DNA of 54,130 nt from Stramenopiles sp. TOSAG23-2 (Eukaryota > Sar). Positions 10,686-20,877 of this stretch are shown in pieces (position 1 is the first letter of the stretch; every line of letters starts with the position of its first letter). The translations under genes were made by a program, and so were the position numbers. The DNA lies in contig LT649261.1 in assembly GCA_900128395.1 (NCBI GenBank), positions 1 through 54,130 on the forward strand, read 5' to 3'. Below the pieces are notes generated by a model. It was not told where the DNA came from. It worked only from the letters and a program-made list of their open reading frames with translations, and searched no databases.

Positions 10686-10978
10686 CGACATTAGGGATGA
10701 AATGAGTGTTGTTGGAAGAGTCATACAATTAACGAAGGATTATACAACAGGCAATGACACATTTAAAAAAGGAAGTATAAGGGACAGTTATTGAAGCAAC
10801 CAAGCAACCTCACGTAAGGATAGAAAATTGAAAGTTAACTTTTGGATAATGATACAAAAAAATACCGATTGATTAAAGCTCGTGATTTACAACTTTATGA
10901 AGCAGCGGCTCTTGTACCTAACTCCAAATCTCAGACGGATGAAAAGATTCTTTTGAATATTAAACAATTTGCTATTTA
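10686..10978 (+). pseudogene. Degraded gene fragment with at least two frameshifts
   Basis: Three successive frames carry protein-like sequence that reads as one domain when placed end to end. They are VGRVIQLTKDYTTGNDTFKK (frame of 10698), then GTVIEATKQPHVRIEN, then a segment with DNDTKKYRLIKARDLQLY and a tail ending KILLNIKQFAI at a TAA at 10978. The pattern of beta strands with a G(S/T) turn resembles a small SH3/KOW-like barrel, but I cannot name the family. The frame changes occur within 30-60 bases of each other without convincing splice sites, so I call it a pseudogene. It follows the secreted Cys-rich gene on the same strand. Confidence 0.35.
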
Positions 10979-11025
10979 AAAAATATTACGAGGCGTATAT
11001 TATTATTATACTAAATGCGTACATC

Positions 11026-11633
11026 TGTATTTAATAAAAATCAGTTTTTTTAATTTAATTCTATTACAATGCCCAGGAATTAATGCTAATGCAATCTATT
11101 CTATATCATCATTCGCACATTCTATCTATTGTATTTAATAAAAATCAGTTTTTTTAATTTAATTCTATTACAATGCCCAGGAATGCCCAGGAATTAATGC
11201 TAATGCAATCTATTCTATCATCATTCTATCTATCTGAAAAATATTCTTTCCTATCAAATGACGCATATTTATACTTGAAAGAAACAACAATAATAAAAAT
11301 TAGAATAAGAATATTACTATATAATTCAAATCCTGTTCGCGTAGGGGTGATTTCGGGGGAGTATACGATGGTCCATACTTAAACCGAATTCCCATATGGT
11401 CTTTTCCTATATGATTTCGGAGTCTAAGAAATCGTACCACATGTATTTAATAAAAATCAGTTTTTTTAATTTAATTCTATTACAATGCCCAGGAATTAAT
11501 GCTAATGCAATCTATTCTATATCATCATTCGCACATTCTATCTATCTGGAAAAATATTCTTTCCTATCAAAATGACGCATATTTATACTTGAAAGAAAAA
11601 ACAATAATAAAAATTAGAATAAGAATATTATAA
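11026..11633. repeat. Three copies of a non-coding repeat
   Basis: Copies begin at about 11026, 11130 and 11441 with TGTATTTAATAAAAATCAG. They run through the phrase ACAATGCCCAGGAATTAATG. The second and third extend ~185-190 bp to AGAATAAGAATATTA and the first is cut short at ~104 bp. The second copy has an extra GAATGCCCAG. This resembles serial tandem duplication followed by insertion of ~120 bp between copies two and three. No coding potential. Confidence 0.75.
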
Positions 11634-11810
11634 CAATTAACAAAATGATATCCATATGTACAAAAATATAAAAAATAAAATATAAAAGCTACAAAGTCAA
11701 ATGCATTCATACACACGGCAATCATCCTTTCTTCGAGAGTATCTGCATCTCTCACCCTCCTCACCCACCCCTTCATCAACTTCTTATATTTACGAATCTG
11801 AACCAATACG

Positions 11811-12965
11811 ATGAATAGTGCTACAAATAATCATAGGAATGTAAATTATTATTGTAATAAATTAAATTTATATGTTAAATATCCAAAAATAATGTCAATA
11901 CATAATAATATCATAATCAATCAGAATGTAATTCATGTAAATAATAAGAAAAGAAAAAAAAAGAAGAAGAAATATACGTCCTATTATCGTACGGACGAAA
12001 TACCAGTGTATCTAGAAGCATTGAAAAAATTAAATACTAAACTTGACAATAAGATTATTCAAACTTTATATAGTAAAAATCCATTACGTAATAAAAAAAC
12101 ATATGGATTTTCCTTGATAAATAATAAATTTAATTTTCATAATTTACCAAACGCTGTTGATGCAGCAGTGCCGGATGATCGTAAAAAAAGAAAAAGAGAA
12201 CAGATTATAAACATGATGATTTTAACAATACCATTTCTATTTGATGATTGCATTGTATGTGATTTTGCCTCAGGGAGTGGCCATCAATCTATACCTTTAG
12301 CATATCATTTTCCAAAATGTAATTTTATTTTAATAGATATGAAACAAAAAAGTTTACAAATTGCGGAAGAACGTTGTAAACGTTTAGGTTTAAAAAATGT
12401 AACTTTTTACCATGGAAAAATTGAAGAGTATGATGGAAAATTTGATGTAGGCATGTCATTGCATGCATGTGGTGTTGCAACTGATTTAGCATTTTTAAAA
12501 TGTTTTGAACAATCTGCTGTATGCATTTCATGTCCATGTTGTATTGGTAAAGTTGTCTTGAAAGATAATAAATATAAAAATAATGTGAAGACAAGTGAAG
12601 AAAATGCGATTGAATATCCCAAATCAACAGTATTTCAAAATATATTGACTAAAAACGAATATCATGCGTTGGCAAGTGCTGGTGATTTTGGTGGACATGA
12701 TGGAATTGATGAGACAACTATTGGTAATTTAACAAGAAGTGAGAATTTTAAATCAATTGAATTGAAAGATAATTCAAATTCAAGACGTATATGTAAAAGT
12801 ATGGTTGAATTAGATCGAATCTTACATGCACGAGAGGAAGGTAACGATTATCAAACATGGATGTTTACATTAGAACCGAAATCATGCACACCTAAGAACG
12901 ATATTATAATTTGTGCAAAGAAATTAGAGGATAAAGAACGATTTAAAAAATTTTTATTATTGTAA
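11811..12965 (+). CDS. GSTCD-like methyltransferase
   Basis: The 384-residue protein has a Rossmann-type SAM-binding motif (VCDFASGSGHQSIPLAYHFP, residues ~147-166), an acidic strand 2 (ILIDMKQKSL) and the family signature SLHACGVATDLAFLKCF followed by CISCPCCIGKV. Those last two motifs are those of the methyltransferase domain of GSTCD and its relatives (Methyltransf_32 type). The thioredoxin/GST half of animal GSTCD is absent here. The N-terminal ~60 residues are Asn-rich then Lys-rich and probably disordered; the start could be an internal ATG such as codon 28. Substrate is unknown, but relatives are suspected to act on RNA. The conserved cysteines could also bind metal. The flanking DNA on both sides is repeat-rich and gene-free for over 500 bases. 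Confidence 0.75.
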   Translation: MNSATNNHRNVNYYCNKLNLYVKYPKIMSIHNNIIINQNVIHVNNKKRKKKKKKYTSYYRTDEIPVYLEALKKLNTKLDNKIIQTLYSKNPLRNKKTYGFSLINNKFNFHNLPNAVDAAVPDDRKKRKREQIINMMILTIPFLFDDCIVCDFASGSGHQSIPLAYHFPKCNFILIDMKQKSLQIAEERCKRLGLKNVTFYHGKIEEYDGKFDVGMSLHACGVATDLAFLKCFEQSAVCISCPCCIGKVVLKDNKYKNNVKTSEENAIEYPKSTVFQNILTKNEYHALASAGDFGGHDGIDETTIGNLTRSENFKSIELKDNSNSRRICKSMVELDRILHAREEGNDYQTWMFTLEPKSCTPKNDIIICAKKLEDKERFKKFLLL

Positions 12966-13536
12966 AAAAGAGCGTCAATAACGTATATATATATATATAC
13001 ATATGTGTGTACATTTTTTAATTAATATTCGTACACACGTATGTATATTATTTTGTTGGGATAACCTGATGTAAAAATGAATAGTCGTCTAGGACCTAGC
13101 TTGCTAGCTGGGCTAGATTAGACCTGATGGATGACCCACTTTAACTTTTGGTCGCTCGACTCCTTTTCCTAGAGTCAATAGTGTGTATTGTTATTTTAAA
13201 ATAGCATCTCAATAGCATTATTATTATACACGAATGGTCGGGCCCACTTTTGGTATCCTTTTCGATACCGGTAGTCTAAAACTCAAATGGAATCCCTATA
13301 TATTAATATAATTAATGCCAACAACAAAAAAAAAATATAAACAAATCCAGAAATTGAATACATCTTAATCTATTATTGAAAAGAACTAATAGGATTACAC
13401 AATGTTGTATATTGAAAGAATCATATATGTATATATATAATCTATTATTGAAAAGAACTAATAGGATTACACAATGTTGTATATTGAAAGAATCATATAT
13501 GTATATATATATATATATATACACACGCCATACAAG
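12966..13536. repeat. Intergenic region with a 72-bp tandem duplication
   Basis: Between the methyltransferase and the farnesyltransferase gene, a 72-bp unit at 13367-13438 is repeated at 13439-13510. It ends in a TATATA run just before the start codon at 13537. The duplication therefore doubles the proximal promoter or 5' UTR of the downstream gene. Around 13085-13140 is a CTAG-rich stretch (GCTAGCTGGGCTAG) similar to the ends of the inverted-repeat element at 44.0 kb, possibly a relic of it. Confidence 0.7.
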
Positions 13537-14910
13537 ATGGACAAGGACGAAGAATTATTATCATCACCAACGGTGACTATTGTAGAAGAGGGTGAAAGCT
13601 ATATAAATGATGATGAGGGTGTACCTACTACAACGTCAATTGCACAACAAGAATGTGAAGAATCATGCTTAGCATATTTATATGAAGATACGCAGGAAAA
13701 AGATGCAGAAGAAAATGGCAATTCTTCATCGGATGCAACTACAAGTAACCCATTATTATTGCGGGATAGCCATGTAAAATATTGCAAACGTGGTTTAGAG
13801 AAGCTCGGTCGTGGTTTCACAGCTTTAGATGCTAGTAAACCTTGGTTAATGTATTGGATGATACATAGCATATCTTTATTAAATGGGGAAATTACAGAGA
13901 AAATGAAAGATCGTGTGGTTGATACTTTGGAAAAATATCAAAACAATGATACTGGTGGCTTTGGCGGTGGCTTTTTTCAATTATCTCATTGTGCTCCAAC
14001 ATATAGTGGAATTTTAACATTAATGTCGATTGGTACGAAAAAAGCATATGATGTGATTAATCGCAAAAAAATGTACCAATTTTTTTTAGCAAGAAAAGTA
14101 TCAAGTGGTGGATTTTCTATGCATGATGATGGCGAAAATGATGTACGCGCGACATATACAGTTCTAGCAGTTGCATCTATTTTAAATATTTTAACCCCGG
14201 AACTTGTGAAAGGCACGGCTGAATGGGTTGCGCAATGCCAAACATATGAAGGTGGTTTTGGTGGCGAGCCATTTAACGAAGCACATGGTGGTTATACATT
14301 TTGTGGATTGGCATCATTATGTATTTTAAAGCAAACAAACTTAATTAATATGAAACGTTTATTGCGTTGGATCACACGACGGCAAATGTTAAAAGAAGGT
14401 GGTTACCAAGGTCGTACCCATAAGTTAGTAGATGCTTGTTATTCGTTTTGGCAAGGCAGTACACCTGCAATGTTATATTTAGCAACTAATGGAAAATATT
14501 CAACACCAACAGTTGATAATAATAATAATAATAACAATGACGTTATCAACAATATTTGGAATCAAGGTGATTTGATTTGTGATCAATTAGCATTGCAAAA
14601 ATATATTTTATTATGTTGTCAACAACATGATGGTGGATTAAGAGATAAACCTAGTAAATTTAGAGATTTTTACCATACATGTTATGCATTAAGTGGTTTA
14701 TCAATTGCACAAAATGGTGTTGGAAATGTAAGCAACACATCACCAATTGTATATAAAAACAAATTAGATCATGTCGATCAAATACAACCAACGCATCCAA
14801 TTTACAATGTACGACAGGATAAATTATTAAAGGCAATGGAATATTTTCTTGAAATCAGTGGTGGTACAACGCCTAGCCATGATGTTTTAGTGAATGATGA
14901 ATTGGAATAG
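13537..14910 (+). CDS. FNTB: Protein farnesyltransferase, beta subunit
   Basis: The enzyme attaches farnesyl to CaaX-box cysteines of Ras-like GTPases and other cytosolic proteins, as a heterodimer with an alpha subunit not seen here. The 457-residue product carries five clear prenyltransferase repeats: GGFGGGFFQLSHCAPTYSG, GGFSMHDDGENDVRATYT, GGFGGEPFNEAHGGYTFCG, GGYQGRTHKLVDACYSFW and GGLRDKPSKFRDFYHTCY. The zinc ligands are visible as Asp and Cys in LVDACYSFW and His in DFYHTCYALSG. The N-terminal motif HVKYCKRGLEKLGRGFTALD is diagnostic for the farnesyl rather than geranylgeranyl subunit. The start at 13537 (MDKDEELL) follows a TATA-rich leader; an upstream in-frame ATG at 13474 lies inside the duplicated promoter. 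An Asn run near residue 328 is a low-complexity insertion. Confidence 0.93.
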   Translation: MDKDEELLSSPTVTIVEEGESYINDDEGVPTTTSIAQQECEESCLAYLYEDTQEKDAEENGNSSSDATTSNPLLLRDSHVKYCKRGLEKLGRGFTALDASKPWLMYWMIHSISLLNGEITEKMKDRVVDTLEKYQNNDTGGFGGGFFQLSHCAPTYSGILTLMSIGTKKAYDVINRKKMYQFFLARKVSSGGFSMHDDGENDVRATYTVLAVASILNILTPELVKGTAEWVAQCQTYEGGFGGEPFNEAHGGYTFCGLASLCILKQTNLINMKRLLRWITRRQMLKEGGYQGRTHKLVDACYSFWQGSTPAMLYLATNGKYSTPTVDNNNNNNNDVINNIWNQGDLICDQLALQKYILLCCQQHDGGLRDKPSKFRDFYHTCYALSGLSIAQNGVGNVSNTSPIVYKNKLDHVDQIQPTHPIYNVRQDKLLKAMEYFLEISGGTTPSHDVLVNDELE

Positions 14911-15140
14911 TTGAAGAGATTTTACGTTAAAATTTTTCTTTTATAAAAATATATATACGATATATGAATACCACAAAAGCTTTAAAATAAATGGGAGAGA
15001 TGTGTGATGTGTGTTTAGTGAATGATGAATTGGAATAGTTGAAGAGATTTTACGTTAAAATTTTTCTTATGAATATTAAAATATGAATACCACACAAAAG
15101 CTTTAAAATAAATGGGGAAATGTGTTAGTGTGTGTTTACA
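14886..15140. repeat. Tandem duplication of the farnesyltransferase 3' end
   Basis: The last codons, stop and 3' UTR of the farnesyltransferase gene (from 14886) are repeated at 15014 with a 128-bp offset. The second copy again contains the codons for VNDELE and the TAG, and both copies hold the AAATAAAT poly-A-like signal. Small indels distinguish the copies. The second copy is non-coding. Confidence 0.8.
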
Positions 15141-15149
15141 AATCACACT

Positions 15150-15365
15150 TATATTACACACATACTTTGTATATTTATATATACCCGCGAGATCTCTCTT
15201 GCCCCCCTCCCCCCCCCCGGCACCCTTTTTTCCACATCCAATGCAAACACAATATCTGTGCACCGAGAACACCAGCTAAATTTTTTAATTTTGAAGTACC
15301 AGTTATATTACACATATTTTGTATATTTATATATACCCGAGATCTCTCTTGCCCCCCTCCTCCCC
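15150..15365. repeat. Direct repeat with a poly-C tract
   Basis: About 60 bp at 15150-15210 (ATTACACA through GATCTCTCTTGCCCCCCTCC) recurs at 15304-15360. The first copy continues into a C-rich run near 15200-15219, unusual in this AT-rich genome. It lies in the 3' region between two convergent genes. Confidence 0.7.
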
Positions 15366-15371
15366 ATGGCA

Positions 15372-16535
15372 TCATTTTTCACACACATCCAATGCAATGA
15401 TAATTGTCCCGGCATGATCAGCATATTTACAATTTGTACATGCACAATAATTTCCTATTTTAGTTTTTGCTGGGCAAATGGCATATGATTTACAACCTGC
15501 ATCTTGAGTCATTAAATCAGCAGCTAAATTGATATGCGTCATTTCTCCTTTTTCATTAAAATGGCAATTCGGTCTTTCTAAAGTTGTGTATGTATGTGTC
15601 GTTCCATCTTCATATGAAACTGTGTGTGAATATGGTTCTATATTTGGATTTTGAAGCATGAACCATGTTTTTCCATTGTCTTGACTAAACAAATGTGCAG
15701 ACACTGTGGATTTACCACAATGTGTATATTCATTTGTATCATATGCATGATTTATAATATGCCAATTAGCGCGACGATCGACCCACATGAAGGGATCTTC
15801 TTGTACTCCACGATTTAATTTCACATTGATGTCTGCATAATGTGTCCATGTGCCACCGAGTTTGTCAGTAGTTAAAATTTTTGTTGTAGTTTGATCAGTG
15901 GCGTACCATTTTCCTTTATAAAAAATAGGAGCTGGATTCGAAAAATGTGGTGAATTAATTTTTTCAAAATATCCATTAATATCATCTGAAACATAGATAT
16001 TTCCACCAACCCATAACGAATATTTTGTCACGTTTGTATTTACATCTTGAAATGAAACAAAGGCTGGGTTACTTCCCATGTTTCCTTGATTTTGTGAATG
16101 CCATTTATATGGCCCAGTAATATTAGTTGCAATACCATGTAGCATATCTTGTGTTTGCAATAGACTACCACGTTTGTACAATGGATTGAACATATGATAT
16201 TTTTTATTGGTATATATAATTGGTCCATTCCAAGTATTCAAAGCTCGACAACTACCAGATGGTGTGACACAAGGTCCAGATTTAGGTGCATCACTATCAT
16301 TATGTGGATACAGATTACGTGCAGTGACAGGCTGGTTTAATTTATATTGCAAAACGCCACAACGTGAACCTCCCCATGGCTCATCACAGATACAAATACC
16401 ATTTTTGCAAAAACCATTTAGTGAGCAATTAAGATTGTTTTTACAATTTGTAATGGCAGTAATAATAGGACATGGAAAAAATAAAAATAATATGAAACGT
16501 AATAACACTCCAATGAAAATGTAGGAAAATTTCAT
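15372..16535 (-). CDS. Secreted EGF-like plus glycoside-hydrolase-type beta-propeller protein
   Basis: The 387-residue product opens with a hydrophobic signal sequence (MKFSYIFIGVLLRFILFLFF). A single EGF-like module follows (CSLNGFCKNGICICDEPWGG). The rest has the blade pattern of a five-bladed beta-propeller of the GH43/GH32 type: SGPCVTPSGSC, WNGPIIYTNKKYHMF, SNPAPIFYKGKWY and QEDPFMWVDRRANWH. The last holds an acidic EDP motif like that of the clan's catalytic residues. A C-terminal Cys-rich tail (CACTNCKYADH) ends the protein. It probably binds or cleaves extracellular polysaccharide; the substrate is unknown and catalysis is not assured. It converges on the farnesyltransferase gene and diverges from the WDR54 gene across ~390 bp. 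Confidence 0.75.
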   Translation of the reverse strand: MKFSYIFIGVLLRFILFLFFPCPIITAITNCKNNLNCSLNGFCKNGICICDEPWGGSRCGVLQYKLNQPVTARNLYPHNDSDAPKSGPCVTPSGSCRALNTWNGPIIYTNKKYHMFNPLYKRGSLLQTQDMLHGIATNITGPYKWHSQNQGNMGSNPAFVSFQDVNTNVTKYSLWVGGNIYVSDDINGYFEKINSPHFSNPAPIFYKGKWYATDQTTTKILTTDKLGGTWTHYADINVKLNRGVQEDPFMWVDRRANWHIINHAYDTNEYTHCGKSTVSAHLFSQDNGKTWFMLQNPNIEPYSHTVSYEDGTTHTYTTLERPNCHFNEKGEMTHINLAADLMTQDAGCKSYAICPAKTKIGNYCACTNCKYADHAGTIIIALDVCEK

Positions 16536-16922
16536 GTAACAGTGTATGTGTATGTATGTGGGTCTGATAATGATGAGAATGAAAATGGTTTTTATATTTG
16601 TTATAAAAATGTATATGTATAATCGTAAATACGATTTGAAATTTTATGATATTGATTTCTCGTTATTTATAGGTGTGTGTGAAATTTTGTTGAAAAGAAG
16701 AAGAACTAAAATTTGAATTAATATAATTAAAATGATGACAATTAAAATTATATAAAATATACAACATATATAGAATAATACTTTTTAATTTTATTAGTTT
16801 CTAGAAAAAAAATAATAGAATTACGTTGTTGTTGCTAATAATAATTCAACAATACATACATACTGGTTAATTGATAATATATATATATATACAAACAAAC
16901 GCACTCTTTGTGCCTTTCCATC
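16536..16922. promoter_or_regulatory. Shared upstream region of two divergent genes
   Basis: This ~390-bp AT-rich interval separates the start codons of the secreted propeller protein (minus) and WDR54 (plus), so both promoters must lie in it. A TATATATATATAC run ends about 25 bases before the WDR54 start. The same kind of run precedes other genes in the window (for example at 13,500). No specific factor site is recognised. Confidence 0.4.
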
Positions 16923-17936
16923 ATGTCTTATAATCAAAATGCATATGGTGTTATTAATGTAAATACGTCGCCATCCTTTTTATTTAATAATTTAACCTGC
17001 AATGGTACTTTAGCAGTTTTTTTAAAAGGTTGTAAATTGATTTCTTTCCAAGAAGCAGCTTTAAGTGGAAATGTAACCGCCGAACCAAATACAAATAGTT
17101 TGAAAGATATGATTGATGGCTTGCAAGTTGAGTGGTGTTTAGTCGGTAGTCGATATTATCTTGTATGTGCATCGTATAGCGGTATACAAATATATGGTGC
17201 TGATGGTAAAACAGTAGAATATGTATTTCCTTTGCAGTCGTCTGAAATTGATTTTGGTTCAGAGCCTGAAGGTTCGTATTTTACAAGAGGTATATCTGGT
17301 GTTGCCGCTAGCAATCAGATATGCGTTGGTGCATCCACTGGACATATTTTCATATTTGATGTTACAGATGATGGAATAGACTTAAAAGCTACAAAAGCAT
17401 GTCATAAATATGCTATATCAGCAATGTGCAATATTGAAAATATATTAGCAAGTGGGGATGATTATGGAAATGTTATATTATGGGATGTATTTGAAAATTA
17501 TGGTGAATTATGTCGATTCCAAGGCGATGGTCATCCATGCACAGGTTTAGTGGGAAAAAATGGTTATGTAGTCAGTACATACACATCTGGGCATATACGA
17601 GTTTTTAATGTACGTAATCAGAATTTGTTTATTGAAATTGCCGGGCATTCAAGAGCTATTACTGGCATTGATATGCACCCAGCAAATGATTCATTTGTAA
17701 CTGTAGGGGAAGATTCTATTATAAATGTATGGCAACTTCCTGTACAAAAGGAGGATGATACAGATGATAATACAGGAAATGCAATTAAAAAAGCAAGAAC
17801 AATGACGGTAACATTTAGCACAAGTAGTCCAAGTGCCATTTTTACTGGGGTAAGATTTTCTAGGAATGGTACCAATACAATTTTTGCAAGTGTTTATGAC
17901 CAAAATGATATAAGATATTGGACAACTTCGTATTGA
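16923..17936 (+). CDS. WDR54: WD-repeat protein, WDR54 ortholog
   Basis: The 337-residue protein aligns by eye over its full length with animal WDR54. Shared features are an N-terminal NLTCNGTLAVFL-type strand, VEWCLVGSRYYLVCASYSG followed by IQIY, FTRGISGVAASNQICVGAST, GHIRVFNVRNQN, HSRAITGIDMHP with VGEDSIINVWQLP, and a terminal RYWTTSY. The WD repeats should form a single beta-propeller. WDR54 is little characterised; its distribution in ciliated organisms suggests a ciliary role, which is inference. I chose the ATG at 16923, just after a TATA-rich leader. A run of A/T follows the TGA. Confidence 0.85.
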   Translation: MSYNQNAYGVINVNTSPSFLFNNLTCNGTLAVFLKGCKLISFQEAALSGNVTAEPNTNSLKDMIDGLQVEWCLVGSRYYLVCASYSGIQIYGADGKTVEYVFPLQSSEIDFGSEPEGSYFTRGISGVAASNQICVGASTGHIFIFDVTDDGIDLKATKACHKYAISAMCNIENILASGDDYGNVILWDVFENYGELCRFQGDGHPCTGLVGKNGYVVSTYTSGHIRVFNVRNQNLFIEIAGHSRAITGIDMHPANDSFVTVGEDSIINVWQLPVQKEDDTDDNTGNAIKKARTMTVTFSTSSPSAIFTGVRFSRNGTNTIFASVYDQNDIRYWTTSY

Positions 17937-18868
17937 AAAAAAAAAATATATATATATATACAGAAAGTGGAGAGACACATTATACATCTTTTTGGCAATT
18001 TAATATATCAAAAAACATGAACAATGGTTTTCAGTTCTTCATCATATGCACCATACGTGGTATACACGGATTACCACCACAGTGGTGGTAGGATAGATAG
18101 GTGGAACTATCACATGTGTGGTACACGAATTAAACTTGTTAAAATCTATATATTAATATAGTTTTTTTTTCTCTAAGACTCGGCTAAAATTCTTCATGTG
18201 CTTTTGTGCCGGTGACCTGCGGATGCAAATCATAAAAAAATAGTATACTAATCAGTACAATTGGCCCGTTTGCCACTATCAAAACATAATTTTCATGAAG
18301 ATATTAGCACTTAAATAGCATCTACCATGATCACATCACTGGCTAACCTGTACCGTGTGATGTGACCTGTGAAGGACCCTAACCGGAAGTTTGCTAGGGA
18401 GGTTACCATTAAGTACAATATATTAGTATAGTCGTGATCAAAAATCTATTACCGCAAAGCCGTTGATGATGCGTTTCCTTTCTTGAACATTTTTTATCAA
18501 TACTTTTTCAATAGTACTTAGTCTTATTTTTGATCCCAAATAAAATATATATATATCAAAAAGAATGTAACAATCACATATCTACAAGGTTGTATTTATC
18601 AATTGCTAGTTGTACATCGATATTATATCTGCTTTTTTATTCCCCTTCTCTCTGTGTGCGCGTTTCCCCCCGTTACTGTTAGTGTGAAAGTTTAAGCGAA
18701 CATATACAGATATATATATATTATTTACACACTGTGTATACAACAATAAATAACAAACATTATCCATTTATTTATTTATTAAAATAAACGTTTCTTTTTT
18801 TTTAGTAAATACAAATTTAATAATAATAATATAAAAAATATATAATACAATAAAAAAGAGAAAACAAT
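17937..18868. other. Gene-free interval between WDR54 and DRC2
   Basis: No convincing coding frame was found in 930 bases. It contains a small palindrome at 18072-18090 (TACCACCA, three-base loop, TGGTGGTA), a less AT-rich patch around 18180-18420, and TATA runs before the DRC2 start. I looked for tRNA-like T-loops and saw none. Confidence 0.4.
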
Positions 18869-20470
18869 ATGGTACGTTTAGGTAAAAAAGTAAAAGGTAG
18901 TGCAAAATTAAAACCTTCGCAAGAAGAGGCAGATTTAGCTGCAAGGTTGGAACGCGAAGCATTAATGGAACTACGTAAAAAAGAAGCATTACATGCAAAA
19001 AAAAGAATCAAAGCTATGATGGAACGTGAACTTGGTTTTACTAAAACAAATAGGTTAAAAATACAAAATCAATGGAGAAAAATCATGCGTTTAGCAAAGG
19101 TTGAATCGTTGCGTAAGGAGATTGAAATTTTATCCCAAAACCATGAACGTGATGTGGATCGTAAAGATGCAATTATTCAGATGTTAGATCGTGATTTGGA
19201 AGAAGCAGAGGAACAATATCAAATGGCATTACGTGCACATTTACAAAATATTGATGCGTTGATCGATTTACAAGATTCACGTTTATTAGCGTTAGAAAAT
19301 GAATTTGAAAACGATTTAAGAACATTGGAAGATGAATTCAATGCGGAACGAGAGGAAATTATTACGCAACATAATATGGAAAAAACAGAATTAATGGATA
19401 TCATGGCAGCAGTTGAAGCCGATGAACAAGAAAGAGCACAGGAAGCAAAGACGGAACATGAAACGTTACGGGAAGAAATTCGTAATAGAAATTTGGAAGA
19501 TATAAATGTCTTGCGGATAACGTTAGAAAGTAACATCGAAGAGTTGGAACGACATTTTGAAGCAGCCCATTTACATTATTTAACAAATACAGATCAACGT
19601 ACGCAAGATTTCAAATATTTAACGACGCAGGATCAAAATTTATCAAAAGATATTGAAACTAAAATATTAAAAATTGAACGTTTACAATTAACCTTGCAAC
19701 ATTGGAGGACAAAAATTGCTACTAATAATAAAGAATGTTCCCAACGTAATAAAGCATTGCGTGAGGAAAAAAATGCCATTTCAAGGCATTTTCAAAGTTT
19801 AAAAGCACGTATGAATAAATTTCGTGATGGGGAGAAACAACGATTGTTGGAATTGACGCAAAATGCACATAAAACGAAAGGTGCGTTGAATAAGAAATTG
19901 AAATTAGCAAGTGAAGTCATACATCGTGCGGAAATGTCAAGAAAATTAGAAACGGAACGTGAAAAAGTATTGCCATTTTATGAAAGTACACCATTAGAGG
20001 ATGAAATGAAGCGTGAAGATGAGCAAGAAGAGATGGAAGCACAGAACCAAGAGTTAAGAAAATTAATGGCTGGTGCTGGGAAAACAGATGAAGATGCAGA
20101 TCCTATTAATGTCGACCCAGAAATAAATTCACAAGGGTATAATGGCGACAAGAATGTTGAGGAATGGGATTATTTAGAAAACTTCTTTAAAAAAAGCAAT
20201 AAAGCTTTATTGGATAAATTAGCAGTGGAAAGGCAACGTGATCGTTTAAGAAAAGAAAATGCTGATTTACAAAGTATTTTGAAACAATATTTGGATGGTA
20301 TTAGTGTAAATGAAGAAGTATTGAAAAAGCCAAATCCATTATTAGTTGTCAATGGCCGTGTGAATTTAAATGCTCCACCAGTGCAAGTAGGTGGTGTACC
20401 AACAAGAATTGATGGTAATCATATGGTGAATACTGGTAGAAGTGGCAATCGTGGTGGTAGATTGTATTAA
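18869..20470 (+). CDS. DRC2: Dynein regulatory complex subunit 2 (CCDC65/FAP250)
   Basis: DRC2 is a coiled-coil subunit of the nexin-dynein regulatory complex. It pairs with DRC1 to cross-link doublet microtubules and regulate motility in motile axonemes. The 533-residue product is almost all coiled coil and matches the known protein at several blocks: NRLKIQNQWRKIMRLAKVES, LRKEIEILSQNHERDVDRKD, LRAHLQNIDALIDLQDSRL and the characteristic C-terminal LKQYLDGISVNEEVLKKPNP. Length is near the usual ~480-530. The last ~50 residues are a Gly/Asn-rich disordered tail. The gene is intronless and starts at the first ATG after a long AT-rich leader. Its presence shows that the organism builds a motile 9+2 flagellum. 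Confidence 0.93.
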   Translation: MVRLGKKVKGSAKLKPSQEEADLAARLEREALMELRKKEALHAKKRIKAMMERELGFTKTNRLKIQNQWRKIMRLAKVESLRKEIEILSQNHERDVDRKDAIIQMLDRDLEEAEEQYQMALRAHLQNIDALIDLQDSRLLALENEFENDLRTLEDEFNAEREEIITQHNMEKTELMDIMAAVEADEQERAQEAKTEHETLREEIRNRNLEDINVLRITLESNIEELERHFEAAHLHYLTNTDQRTQDFKYLTTQDQNLSKDIETKILKIERLQLTLQHWRTKIATNNKECSQRNKALREEKNAISRHFQSLKARMNKFRDGEKQRLLELTQNAHKTKGALNKKLKLASEVIHRAEMSRKLETEREKVLPFYESTPLEDEMKREDEQEEMEAQNQELRKLMAGAGKTDEDADPINVDPEINSQGYNGDKNVEEWDYLENFFKKSNKALLDKLAVERQRDRLRKENADLQSILKQYLDGISVNEEVLKKPNPLLVVNGRVNLNAPPVQVGGVPTRIDGNHMVNTGRSGNRGGRLY

Positions 20471-20877
20471 TAAAGATGAAGAGAGAGAGGTTGTTAAAAA
20501 TTTGTAAAACAAAAAAAAAAAAGTAGGAAGGAAGAAATAAATAAAGAAATAAAATGTGATTAGTTCTGTTCTGTTTACGGTGTGTGTGCGGCGGGTAAAG
20601 TTTTATAATTGTGTATAATTACATTACTACATTATATTATATAATGCATTTTTTTATTATTCGTCTTTACACACCGTCTCTTTTTGGAGAGTTCGTCTCT
20701 TCTTTCTCATTTCTAAAATCCACCCTCTCTCTCTCATCAAAATTTTATCTTTTATTTATATATTTACAGCAACTGAATGTGTGTGTGTTTGGCGGATAAG
20801 ACGGTAGGATATTTCTTTTTTTACATTATATCTTTCCTAAGAAATAGTCGTATGCAAACATATGTATATACACATAT
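20471..20877. other. Convergent 3' intergenic region
   Basis: This interval lies between the 3' ends of DRC2 (plus) and the calmodulin-like gene (minus). It has an A-run at 20510-20521, AATAAA-type signals near 20537 and a pyrimidine-rich tract at 20700-20745 (CTCTCTCTC). Small frames on the plus strand are antisense to the calmodulin-like gene or low complexity. Confidence 0.4.

Noticed and set aside
15122-15488. Plus-strand frames over the poly-C repeat
   Set aside because: They arise from the duplicated ATTACACA...CCCCCCTCC repeat and run antisense into the secreted propeller gene.
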